64,000 nt of DNA from Anaerococcus hydrogenalis DSM 7454 (GTDB taxonomy: Bacteria > Bacillota > Clostridia > Tissierellales > Peptoniphilaceae), in the NCBI RefSeq assembly GCF_000173355.1, contig NZ_ABXA01000019.1, forward strand, positions 124,001-188,000, read 5' to 3'. This document shows, piece by piece, positions 57,179 through 64,000 of this stretch. The notes under the pieces were generated by a model that made no database searches, was not told where the DNA came from, and saw only the letters and a list, made by a program, of their open reading frames with translations. How positions within the stretch are numbered: the first letter of the stretch is position 1; the number at the start of each line of letters is the position of its first letter. The translations under genes were made by a program, and so were the position numbers.

Positions 57179-57754
57179 TTACTTATTTTTTTTATCCTCA
57201 GCTCTTTTAACTTCTCCAGCTTTCTTTTTAGTATCATCAGCTACGTCTTTGACTTCTTCTTTACCTTCTTTTATATCTTTTTTAGCTTCTTTAGCACCAT
57301 CTTTAGCTGCATCTTTGACGTCTTTTGCATCTTCTTTTAATTTTTTAGCTTCTTCTTTAACGTCTTTTGCATTTTCTTTGGCATTTGCCTTTGTCTTTTC
57401 TACAGTGTCTTTAAGAACTTTTTTTCCTTCTTCAAATCCTTCTTCTATAGGCTCTAATTCTGTATAAGCTCTATCTTTAAAATCCACATATGAATCTTTT
57501 GCATTTTCAATTAAATCATTTGTAGAATCTTTAACTTGGTTTACAGTATTATCTACAGAATCTTTAATATCTTTTCTTAAATCTTTTCCTGATTTTGGTG
57601 CTAAAAATAATCCAGCAGCTACTCCTGCTAAAGCTCCAACTAGAGCGCCTTGAGCTCTCATTCTGCTATCATGATTTTTAACTTTCCAAATTTCATATTT
57701 AATTTCTCTTTGTTTTCTTTGTGCTTTGCTTTCAATATAATCAGCTATACTCAT
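57179..57754 (-). CDS. YtxH domain-containing protein
   Basis: A 191-residue protein starting at ATG 57754 (AAGGAGAG upstream). After a basic segment it has the glycine-rich YtxH helix GALVGALAGVAAGLFLAPKSGKDLRKD at about 37-63, then a very long Lys/Glu/Asp/Ala-rich helical tail resembling LEA-type or apolipoprotein-like repeats (KDVKEEAKKLKEDAKDVKDA). YtxH proteins are general-stress proteins of unknown function. Co-transcribed with the DUF948-like gene. Confidence 0.85.
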   Translation of the reverse strand: MSIADYIESKAQRKQREIKYEIWKVKNHDSRMRAQGALVGALAGVAAGLFLAPKSGKDLRKDIKDSVDNTVNQVKDSTNDLIENAKDSYVDFKDRAYTELEPIEEGFEEGKKVLKDTVEKTKANAKENAKDVKEEAKKLKEDAKDVKDAAKDGAKEAKKDIKEGKEEVKDVADDTKKKAGEVKRAEDKKNK

Positions 57755-57794
57755 TTTATCTCTCCTTATATTAAATATTTTGTCAAATACTTTC

Positions 57795-57824
57795 TTACTT
57801 ATTAATACCCATATTAATAAGTAA
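57795..57824. repeat. Perfect 13-bp inverted repeat upstream of ytxH
   Basis: TTACTTATTAATA and TATTAATAAGTAA are separated by 4 nt. It lies about 45 nt before the ytxH start and after the 6S RNA gene. No T tail follows on either strand, so it is more likely an operator or an mRNA stem than a terminator. Confidence 0.6.
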
Positions 57825-57836
57825 AGTAACATTAAT

Positions 57837-58003
57837 AAAAAAATCCAAGGTGGCCCTTATATTTAATACCTTCGCGTTAGTGAAGGTGGGTTTGCTGTTT
57901 GAAATTTCTGACTTCCACTCACAGGAGGCTTGCCATCAAAGTCAAAACTCCGCAATCCCTTATAAATGTTGTAGGTTTAAATTTGGACCTTGCTCCTTGG
58001 AAT
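57837..58003 (-). ncRNA. ssrS: Probable 6S RNA
   Basis: A non-coding stretch of about 165 nt starts 7 nt after a consensus -10 box. Its ends pair (TCCAAGG with CCTTGGA), followed inward by GGTCC/GGGCC and ATTTAA/TTAAAT. An open central region follows, then an upper hairpin (GGGATTGC with GCAAACCC; TTTTGACTT with AAGTCAGAAA), and a small hairpin CCTTC...GAAGG on the 3-prime side of the bubble. This is the rod-with-central-bubble plan of 6S RNA, which binds sigma-A RNA polymerase. A T7 tail ends it. The identity rests on shape and size; no open frame fits. Confidence 0.65.
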
Positions 58004-58009
58004 ATCTTT

Positions 58010-58038
58010 ATTATATATCATGAAAAGCATAATTGCAA
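58010..58038 (-). promoter_or_regulatory. Sigma-A promoter of the 6S RNA candidate
   Basis: On the minus strand TTGCAA (58038-58033), a 17-nt spacer and TATAAT (58015-58010). It lies just past the stop of the pseudouridine synthase gene and predicts a start near 58003. Confidence 0.85.
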
Positions 58039-58052
58039 ATCATTCATATTTT

Positions 58053-58901
58053 CTAAAAAAGCTTGGAATTTAAATACTTATCAAAATCAGGTTTTGATAA
58101 TATCGTTATTTTCTTTTGATCTCTAAAACTCTTAAATTTAATCCTATATGCATGTAATAAAAATCTTTCTATATCATACTTTGATCCGTATAAATTATCC
58201 CCAAGAATTGGGTGGTTTAAATAAGCCAAACTTAATCTTATTTGATGAGTTTTTCCTGTATAGATTTTACAGTATATTAAAGAAAATTTACCATAATTTT
58301 TTAATGTCTTAAAATATGTTTTTACATGATTCTTATCGGAAACAACTTTCATTTTTTTATTTTCTTTGTCATAATCAATATCTATTTCACAAAAGTCATC
58401 AATTATTAAATTTCCTTCAACTAAGGCTAGATATTCTTTATCAAGTTCATTATTTTCTATTTGATTTTGATAATAAGCATGAGAAAAGGGATTTTTTGCT
58501 ACCAGCATTATTCCAGAAGTGTTCATATCAAGTCTATTTATTAATCTTATTTGGGATTTTATCTTATTTTCTTTAAAATAATAAGCAAGGTAATTTGATA
58601 AGCTTTCTTGATTTTTAGAATTAACTGTAAGATTTGGAGGCTTATCAACAGCCACAATATCTTTATCTTCATATAAAATTTTTATTTTTTTATTAATAGG
58701 TTCATAATTTAAATTTTCATCCTCTATTAAAATTTTAACTTTATCCCCTGCTTTTAATCCAATATTTTTACTAATTTTCTCATCATTAACATATACTAAG
58801 TTATTTATAATTTTCTTATAAGCCCTAGTGGATATATTTTTACTTTTTAATAACTCTTTTAAATTTATTTTTTCTTTAATTTCAAATTCTAATTTATCCA
58901 T
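58053..58901 (-). CDS. RluA family pseudouridine synthase
   Basis: A 282-residue enzyme with an S4-like N-terminal domain (LKELLKSKNISTRAYKKIINNLVYVN), the catalytic Asp in RLINRLDMNTSGIMLVAK, and the C-terminal KTHQIRLSLAYLNHPILGDNLYG. It forms pseudouridine in rRNA or tRNA; target not decided. The frame is intact, unlike its paralogue at 45447. It is transcribed away from NAD kinase and its stop is followed by the 6S RNA promoter. Confidence 0.92.
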   Translation of the reverse strand: MDKLEFEIKEKINLKELLKSKNISTRAYKKIINNLVYVNDEKISKNIGLKAGDKVKILIEDENLNYEPINKKIKILYEDKDIVAVDKPPNLTVNSKNQESLSNYLAYYFKENKIKSQIRLINRLDMNTSGIMLVAKNPFSHAYYQNQIENNELDKEYLALVEGNLIIDDFCEIDIDYDKENKKMKVVSDKNHVKTYFKTLKNYGKFSLIYCKIYTGKTHQIRLSLAYLNHPILGDNLYGSKYDIERFLLHAYRIKFKSFRDQKKITILSKPDFDKYLNSKLF

Positions 58902-58932
58902 ATTTCACCTCAAATCTTTTATATTTTTATGT

Positions 58933-58938
58933 TATAAT
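58933..58938 (+). promoter_or_regulatory. -10 box of the NAD kinase promoter
   Basis: TATAAT with a preceding TATGT lies 30 nt before the NAD kinase start, in the 66-nt gap to the divergent pseudouridine synthase. The -35 hexamer is poor. AAGAAAGG follows as ribosome site. Confidence 0.5.
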
Positions 58939-58967
58939 TAATTATATCTTAAGAAAGGTAAGTAACA

Positions 58968-59753
58968 ATGACTAAAATAATCAATATATTTAAAAATAAA
59001 TCTAGATATAGCAAAAATATATACAATAAAACTAAGTCTATTTTAAATGATTTTGGATATGAAGTATCTTCCAATTATAATCCAAACGCCTGTTTAAACC
59101 TTGTTATTGGTGGTGATGGAACTTTCCTAAATGCTGTCAAGAATTCTAAATTTTCAACCATTCCATTTATTGGTATCAACACAGGCCATTTAGGCTTTTA
59201 CCAAGAGGTTAGTCCAGACAATATTGAAGATTTTGTTAAATGTTTTTCCGAAAAAAAATATTACATAGAAAAATTACCTATGCTTGAATCGAAAATAGGA
59301 AGAAATCAAATTAATGCTGTTAATGAAGTTGTAGTAAAAAGTAATAGAAATCAAATTGTAAGACTTAGACTTTTTATTGATGGCAATTTCATAGAAAACT
59401 TTTCAGGTGATGGTTTAATAATTTCTACTCCTCACGGATCTACTGCATACAACTTATCATCAAACGGTGCTATATTGCACCAATCTTTGGAAGGATTTCA
59501 ACTTACACCAATAGCTCCAGTTTTTTCTAGTTTAAATAGGTCATTAAAAGCTCCAATAATTTTACCGAAAAATGCAGAAATAGAAATCAACGTCAGCAAA
59601 AGAGATAATTATCATACTGTTTTTTTATTCGATGGAAAAGAATTCAAATCAAATAATTTTAAAATAACTACAAAAATTTCAAATAAAGAATTAAAAAAAC
59701 TTATTTTAAATAAAAATCACTATTGGACAAATATTAAAAATAAGCTCTTATAA
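58968..59753 (+). CDS. nadK: NAD kinase
   Basis: A 261-residue NAD kinase with the signature VIGGDGTFLNAV, GINTGHLGFYQE, the NE motif AVNEVVVKS, and the donor-site loop GDGLIISTPHGSTAYNLSSNGAILH. It phosphorylates NAD to NADP in the cytoplasm. A single plus-strand gene between two minus-strand operons, closed by a strong hairpin. The start has AAAGG upstream. Confidence 0.95.
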   Translation: MTKIINIFKNKSRYSKNIYNKTKSILNDFGYEVSSNYNPNACLNLVIGGDGTFLNAVKNSKFSTIPFIGINTGHLGFYQEVSPDNIEDFVKCFSEKKYYIEKLPMLESKIGRNQINAVNEVVVKSNRNQIVRLRLFIDGNFIENFSGDGLIISTPHGSTAYNLSSNGAILHQSLEGFQLTPIAPVFSSLNRSLKAPIILPKNAEIEINVSKRDNYHTVFLFDGKEFKSNNFKITTKISNKELKKLILNKNHYWTNIKNKLL

Positions 59754-59757
59754 ATAT

Positions 59758-59797
59758 AAAAGGTTAGTATCCAAATAAAAGATACTAACCTTTTTTT
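59758..59797. terminator. Bidirectional terminator between nadK and the PBP gene
   Basis: AAAAGGTTAGTATC and GATACTAACCTTTT (13-14 bp) with a 9-nt loop, followed by a T7 run on the plus strand and a T-rich run on the minus strand. It serves both convergent genes. Confidence 0.92.
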
Positions 59798-61301
59798 AAT
59801 ATAAATTCACATTGTTTACTATGTTATTTATCATTTGTCCACCAATTGGAACTGCTACTTCTCCAGCTAGTTCATCTGTATCTTCAACAACTATTGCAAA
59901 TGCGAGCTTAGGATCATAGGCTGGCGCAAATCCTACAAACCATCCATCTACTCCACCATCTTTTTTATCTACAGTTCCAGATTTTCCTGCAATTTGAACT
60001 GATTGTAAATAAGCTGCCTTTGCTGTACCATAATTTACAACATCAACCATATAGTCTCTAATTGTATTTGCTATCTCTGTACTGGTTACATCAGATATAA
60101 CTTCGCTTTTACTTTCTTTAATAACTTTTCCATCTTTATTAACAACATTTCTTACCAATCTTGGTTGCATCATTTTTCCATCATTTGCAATCGTAGATGC
60201 AATCATCGCCATGTGTAAAGGTGTAACTTTTGTCTTTCCATATCCAAAAGCTGTCATTGCTGTATCTACTTGGTTTAAGTCATCAAATGGTATTTTTGGA
60301 CTAACTTTTTCTAAGTCAAATTTATAATTTTTATTAAACATATAATCTTCTGTAACTTTTTTAAATTTATCTTTGCCAATTTGATTTATTTTTGAAGCAA
60401 AGTAAGTATTAAGAGAATTCATTAAGGCAGACCTAAGATTAACCTGTCCGTAAGAATAGTCCCCATAATTCGTAATTTTATAATTTTGTATAGTTACACT
60501 ACCAGTATCATTAAAATTAGTATTTATTCCACTTCTTAATATTGTATCTGCACTTACTATTTTCATAGTTGATGCAGGCCTATAAATACCTTGGCTTGAT
60601 CTGTTTAATAAAGGTGCATCTGTGTCTTGAATTAAAAGATCCCAGTCCTCGTCCAAAGTATTAGGATTATATGATGGTTTTGATACCATGGCTAAAACTT
60701 CACCATTTCTAGGATCCATAACAACAATTGATCCAATATGATTTCCTAAACTGTTATATGCAATTTCCTGAATTGTTTGATCAATTGTTAGGTTTAAGTT
60801 ATTACCTACACCAGTTTTTTCTACCATATCTCTTATTTTAGATGTGGGTTGGTCAGAAATATTTAAAAGTTCTTTATTATAAGTTTTTTCCAAACCACTT
60901 TTTCCATATTTTACTGAATTATATCCTGTAAAAGCTGAGTTTACTTTTCCCTCACTATAAACCCTAAAACTGTTTCCATTTTCATCTTTTTCGTTATAAA
61001 CTAAGACATTTCCATTTCTATCGTAAATATTTCCTCTTTTTATAACATTTTCATTCACCCATAATCTTTTGTTATGAGAATTTTCCGAAAGGCTTTCTGC
61101 CTTAAATAGTTGAAAGTATACAAGATACAAAACTATAAATAAAAACATTAATATAAATAAAATCATCACATATATTAATCTCTTATTCATTGTAGATTTT
61201 TCTAAAATATGGACATTTTCTTCGTCCTTTAGTCTTTGTTTTTTTTCCATTTCAAGAATTTTTTGAATAAATGGTTTTTGTTTATCTTTTTTCTTTTTCA
61301 T
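59796..61301 (-). CDS. Penicillin-binding protein, class B transpeptidase (PbpA/PBP2 type)
   Basis: About 501 residues: a basic cytoplasmic start, one membrane helix (LIYVMILFILMFLFIVLYLVYF), a dimerisation region beginning KRGNIYDRNGNVL, and a transpeptidase domain with SxxK as STMK, SxN as SLN and KSGT. It crosslinks peptidoglycan. It pairs with the upstream FtsW/RodA gene, forming a polymerase-transpeptidase unit. The start is ATG 61301; the overlap with the upstream gene (ATGGTGATGAAAATG) suggests coupling. Confidence 0.92.
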   Translation of the reverse strand: MKKKKDKQKPFIQKILEMEKKQRLKDEENVHILEKSTMNKRLIYVMILFILMFLFIVLYLVYFQLFKAESLSENSHNKRLWVNENVIKRGNIYDRNGNVLVYNEKDENGNSFRVYSEGKVNSAFTGYNSVKYGKSGLEKTYNKELLNISDQPTSKIRDMVEKTGVGNNLNLTIDQTIQEIAYNSLGNHIGSIVVMDPRNGEVLAMVSKPSYNPNTLDEDWDLLIQDTDAPLLNRSSQGIYRPASTMKIVSADTILRSGINTNFNDTGSVTIQNYKITNYGDYSYGQVNLRSALMNSLNTYFASKINQIGKDKFKKVTEDYMFNKNYKFDLEKVSPKIPFDDLNQVDTAMTAFGYGKTKVTPLHMAMIASTIANDGKMMQPRLVRNVVNKDGKVIKESKSEVISDVTSTEIANTIRDYMVDVVNYGTAKAAYLQSVQIAGKSGTVDKKDGGVDGWFVGFAPAYDPKLAFAIVVEDTDELAGEVAVPIGGQMINNIVNNVNLY

Positions 61302-62553
61302 TTTCATCACCATTTTCTAAATTTTGACCGCAATATTGTAGTATTGCAAGTAAAATAAATCCTGAAACCATTGAAGAACCACCAGCTGATATAAATGGGA
61401 GTGTAACTCCAGTAAGTGGAATTAGTTTTAAAACCCCACCTAAAATTATTAGAGTTTGAAGTGCAAATAAAATTCCTATACAAAAAGCTAATATTGAATA
61501 AAACTTATTTTCTTGTTGTAAAGATACTTTAATTGCCCTATAAACCAAAATCAAAAATAATAATACAACTGCAATTCCCATAAATATTCCATATTCTTCA
61601 CAAATTGCTGGAAAGATAAAATCACTTTCAGCAACTGGTATATAATCAGGTCTTCCTAAACCAATTCCAGTTCCAAATAAACCTCCACTTGCCAAGGCAA
61701 ATAATGATTGTGTAATTTGATATCCTTTATCATCAATTACAGACCATGGATCTATCCAAGTCTCAACTCTTACTCTTATGTGAGAAAATAAAAAGTAAGC
61801 TAAAATTGCACCTAATATAACTAGAATAAGATTAACAAATATTAATTTTCTATCTCTCTCATATACAAATTGTGTAAGTATCATAGTTCCAAAAAATATT
61901 AAGGCTGTTCCCAATTCCTTTTGAATAAAAAACATCAAAATAAAAATATAAATTCCAATAGATAGGTAATATTTTCCAAAAGCTTTTTTCTTATACTTGT
62001 TGTAATTTGTGTAAAAACTGGCTATAAAAAATATAAACGGAATTTTAATAAATTCAGATGGTTGTATGCTAATAGGTCCAAGAGTAATCCAGTTTTTTGC
62101 TCCACCAGATGCAAATCCGAAAATTAGTGTAGCTACAAACAAAACAATAGATACCACAAAGTAAAAAACTATATGATTATCCCAATTTTTATTTTTAGGT
62201 AAGATATAATAAGTAGTAAAAAATACTATAACTCCTATAAAATAAAATAGCAGCTGTTTTTTTCCTAAAGCTGGATCTAGCCTATAAATCATTACAACTC
62301 CAATTGAAAACAACATATTAACTATCAACAATAATATACTATCGCTTCTTGTTAGTTTGTTAGCTAAGACAGTAGAGATAATTGTAATAGCAAGTATTGC
62401 TACATATGCATAAAAATCACCACTTTTTAGCTTATCTGCATTATAAATCATGGATAAACTTAAAGATAGAAATTCAAAAACAAACAAAAGAAATAGAGCT
62501 TTAGCCTTATATTTTTTTTGGTTAAGAATATTTTTATTTTCTTTTTTAAGCAT
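61282..62553 (-). CDS. FtsW/RodA/SpoVE family peptidoglycan glycosyltransferase
   Basis: A 423-residue SEDS protein with ten hydrophobic helices; conserved segments are GGAKNWITLGPISIQPSEFIK, QKELGTALI, YQITQSLFALASGGLFGTGIGLG, ESDFIFPAICEEYGI and GVTLPFISAGGSSM. It polymerises lipid II glycans at the membrane. The start is ATG 62553, preceded by GGTGATGA; it overlaps the FHA gene by 8 nt. RodA or FtsW cannot be told apart by sequence here; the short PBP partner and FHA gene resemble the actinobacterial fhaB-rodA-pbpA arrangement. Confidence 0.92.
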   Translation of the reverse strand: MLKKENKNILNQKKYKAKALFLLFVFEFLSLSLSMIYNADKLKSGDFYAYVAILAITIISTVLANKLTRSDSILLLIVNMLFSIGVVMIYRLDPALGKKQLLFYFIGVIVFFTTYYILPKNKNWDNHIVFYFVVSIVLFVATLIFGFASGGAKNWITLGPISIQPSEFIKIPFIFFIASFYTNYNKYKKKAFGKYYLSIGIYIFILMFFIQKELGTALIFFGTMILTQFVYERDRKLIFVNLILVILGAILAYFLFSHIRVRVETWIDPWSVIDDKGYQITQSLFALASGGLFGTGIGLGRPDYIPVAESDFIFPAICEEYGIFMGIAVVLLFLILVYRAIKVSLQQENKFYSILAFCIGILFALQTLIILGGVLKLIPLTGVTLPFISAGGSSMVSGFILLAILQYCGQNLENGDENEKEKR

Positions 62554-63049
62554 CTTCATCACCATTTATAAATAAAAATTTTAATTCCCCAAATTTTATT
62601 ATATCTTTATTTTTAAGCTCGATAGCTTCATTTATTCTTTCATCATTTAGGTAAGTACCATTAGAAGAGTTCAAATCTTCTAAAAAATATATTCCATTAT
62701 CTAAAATAATCCTTGCATGAAAACTTGATAAAAACTTATCCTTTATACATATAGAATTTCTATCATCTCTTCCTATTGTATTGTTTTCACCTATATAATA
62801 GTATTCTTGAACTTTAAACTTATGTTCTTGATTTTGATTAATAAACTGTAGATATGTATCTGAGATTTGCTCTTTTTTAACAGCATATCTTACATCATAA
62901 TAAATTATTCTTATAATAGAATAAATAAAGTATAAGACAATTACTACGAATACATATTTTAAAATTGTAGATAACAATTGATATAATGTCATATTACCAA
63001 AAACTTGTATAGAAAAAACTTTATCTATAAAGTTAAAAAATTGATCCAT
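62546..63049 (-). CDS. FHA domain-containing membrane protein
   Basis: A 167-residue protein with one N-terminal membrane helix (YVFVVIVLYFIYSIIRIIYY) and a C-terminal FHA domain (NTIGRDDRNSICIKDKFLSSFHARI, LEDLNSSNGTYLNDERI, with GR, S..HA and NG.Y hallmarks). FHA domains bind phosphothreonine, so a Ser/Thr kinase should feed into this operon for cell-wall synthesis. Start has AAGGAGG. It heads the FHA-RodA-PBP operon. Confidence 0.92.
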   Translation of the reverse strand: MDQFFNFIDKVFSIQVFGNMTLYQLLSTILKYVFVVIVLYFIYSIIRIIYYDVRYAVKKEQISDTYLQFINQNQEHKFKVQEYYYIGENNTIGRDDRNSICIKDKFLSSFHARIILDNGIYFLEDLNSSNGTYLNDERINEAIELKNKDIIKFGELKFLFINGDEDA

Positions 63050-63100
63050 AAGACCTCCTTACTTTCTTTTATCTATCTTATCAAAAATTTATCTTTCTTT

Positions 63101-63133
63101 AAAATAAACTTATAAAAAACATAAGTTTATTTT
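63101..63133. repeat. Perfect 13-bp inverted repeat upstream of the FHA operon
   Basis: AAAATAAACTTAT and ATAAGTTTATTTT flank a 7-nt spacer, 52-84 nt upstream of the FHA gene start. It is AT-only apart from one C/G pair per arm. Position fits an operator overlapping the promoter; a terminator is less likely, since one is already present at 63141-63187. Confidence 0.5.
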
Positions 63134-63140
63134 AAATTCC

Positions 63141-63187
63141 AAAAATATTATGCCTATGAACTATATGAAAAATTTGTTCATAGGCAT
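63141..63187 (-). terminator. Rho-independent terminator after the phosphosugar mutase gene
   Basis: ATGCCTATGAAC and GTTCATAGGCAT (12 bp perfect) flank a 14-nt loop. On the minus strand it is followed by AATATTTTT, 13 nt after the mutase stop. On the plus strand a T7 run follows as well. Confidence 0.88.
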
Positions 63188-63199
63188 ATTTTTTTAGCT

Positions 63200-64000
63200 T
63201 TAATCAATCTTATCTATTATTTTATTAACTTCTGCTTTTAATTTTTCTTTCTTATCTTCTGCTTTTTCTTCGCTTTCACCTATAAGATTTAAGTATAATT
63301 TTATTTTTGGCTCTGTACCTGATGGTCTTAGAACAAACCAAGAATCATCTTCTAGATAGTATTTCAAAACATTAGATTTAGAAAGACCAGTATCATCGAA
63401 TTGATAATCTACAATTTTTTTAACTTTTAATCCTATAAATTTATCAATTGGATTTTTTCTTATGCTCTCCATAATTCTTTTGATTTTTTTGAGCCCCATC
63501 CAAACCTTCAAGTACTATAGATTGAACTTCATTTGAATAATATCCGTATTCTTCATAAATTTTTTCTAAAACATCTAATAAAGATTCACCTTTTTTCTTG
63601 TAATAAGCTGTCATTTCACTAATAAGCATAGCAGCATTTACAGCATCCTTATCTCTTACGAATGTTTTATAATTATATCCTATACTTTCTTCAAATCCAA
63701 AGATAAATTCACCTTTGCCAACTTTTTCAAACTCATTGGCAACTTCATAAATATTTTTAAATCCAGTCAAAACTTCGTAAACATCAACACCAAAACTTTT
63801 TGCAATAGGCTTTACTAAATCTGTTGATACAATTGATTTAACAATAGCACCATCTTTTGGCAAAGAATTATTTTCTTTTAGGGCAGTTAAAATATAGTTT
63901 GAAAGAAGAGATCCAATTTGATTTCCTGTTAAGAATATATAATTCCCATTTTCATCTTTTACTTCTACAGCACACCTGTCTGAATCAGGATCTGTTGCAA
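63200..64000 (-). CDS. Phosphoglucomutase/phosphomannomutase family protein, partial, reading frame interrupted
   Basis: The gene enters from the right edge; 3-prime two thirds only. The metal loop ATDPDSDRCAV lies at the edge, then FGFEESIGYNYK.FVRDKDAV (sugar-binding loop) and, after a break, the phosphate-binding RPSGTEPKIKLY of domain 4. One A too many in the 7-A run 63484-63490 separates the frames; removing it gives the continuous GAQKIKRIMESIRKN. The enzyme interconverts glucose 1- and 6-phosphate or mannose equivalents. Start and N-terminal domain are outside the window. Confidence 0.88.

Overview
The window is a dense, AT-rich stretch (roughly 70% A+T by eye) of bacterial chromosome from a low-GC Gram-positive anaerobe. 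Gene content and order (rplU-prp-rpmA-obg, alaS-ireB-ruvX-DUF1292-fur-rnj, ruvCAB-queA-tgt-yajC, ptsH-ptsI, a CvfB/parvulin block and a DUF6648-like gene) point to Firmicutes, class Tissierellia/Clostridia, most likely a Peptoniphilaceae member resembling Anaerococcus or Peptoniphilus. That placement is an inference from gene content. I see no phage, insertion sequence, CRISPR array, tRNA or rRNA gene.

Layout. About 75 protein genes are recognisable and nearly all lie on the minus strand in long overlapping operons. (1) 13447 down to 207: rplU, prp, rpmA, obg, yhbY, nadD, yqeK, rsfS, comEA, an Rrf2 regulator, alaS, ireB, ruvX, a DUF1292 gene, a Fur-type regulator, RNase J, trmR, trhP and a methyltransferase, driven by a consensus promoter and probable L21 leader. 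(2) 15832-13547: cysteine desulfurase and thiI (sulfur transfer to tRNA). (3) 30090-16811: recJ, rel, dtd, an MBL hydrolase, aspS, rseC-like, der, plsY, gpsA, PLP-binding protein, sepF, ylmH, lspA and ung. (4) 36956-31688: a hypothetical gene, ruvCAB, queA, tgt and yajC. (5) 39304-37153: rdgB, a YfcE-type phosphodiesterase, a membrane protein and a HAD phosphatase. (6) 46945-39360: DUF6648-like, rluA, nucleoside kinase, ROK glucokinase, a two-component system and a lipoprotein. (7) 52547-46982: yitT, cvfB, parvulin, a degenerate PepD-like protein, DUF1292, radical SAM protein and a P-loop protein. (8) 57754-52665: YtxH, DUF948-like, LacI/CcpA-like regulator, HPr, enzyme I and a degenerate APH-fold protein. 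(9) 63049-59796: FHA, FtsW/RodA and PBP. A phosphosugar mutase runs off the right edge. Only four plus-strand genes are seen: a C-terminal fragment at the left edge, a YprB-like nuclease, an alanine symporter and NAD kinase.

RNA. A structured RNA of about 165 nt with a near-perfect sigma-A promoter at 57837-58003 (minus) is best explained as 6S RNA. The rplU leader is a probable L21 autoregulatory element.

Main oddities. Sixteen genes, several of them normally essential or highly conserved (obg, cysteine desulfurase, prp, trmR, ylmH), are interrupted by 17 single-base frameshifts. Most lie in poly-A or poly-T tracts, and restoring one base gives a full-length family-sized protein each time. 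Homopolymer error in the assembly is the simplest reading; transcript slippage at poly(A), or -1 recoding at the five A AAA AAG sites, are alternatives. Two apparent pseudoenzymes stand out: a PepD-fold protein without metal ligands (48715-50114) and an APH-fold protein without catalytic residues next to ptsI (52665-53585). A CvfB gene appears to start at ATT. I found no clearly novel multi-gene system.
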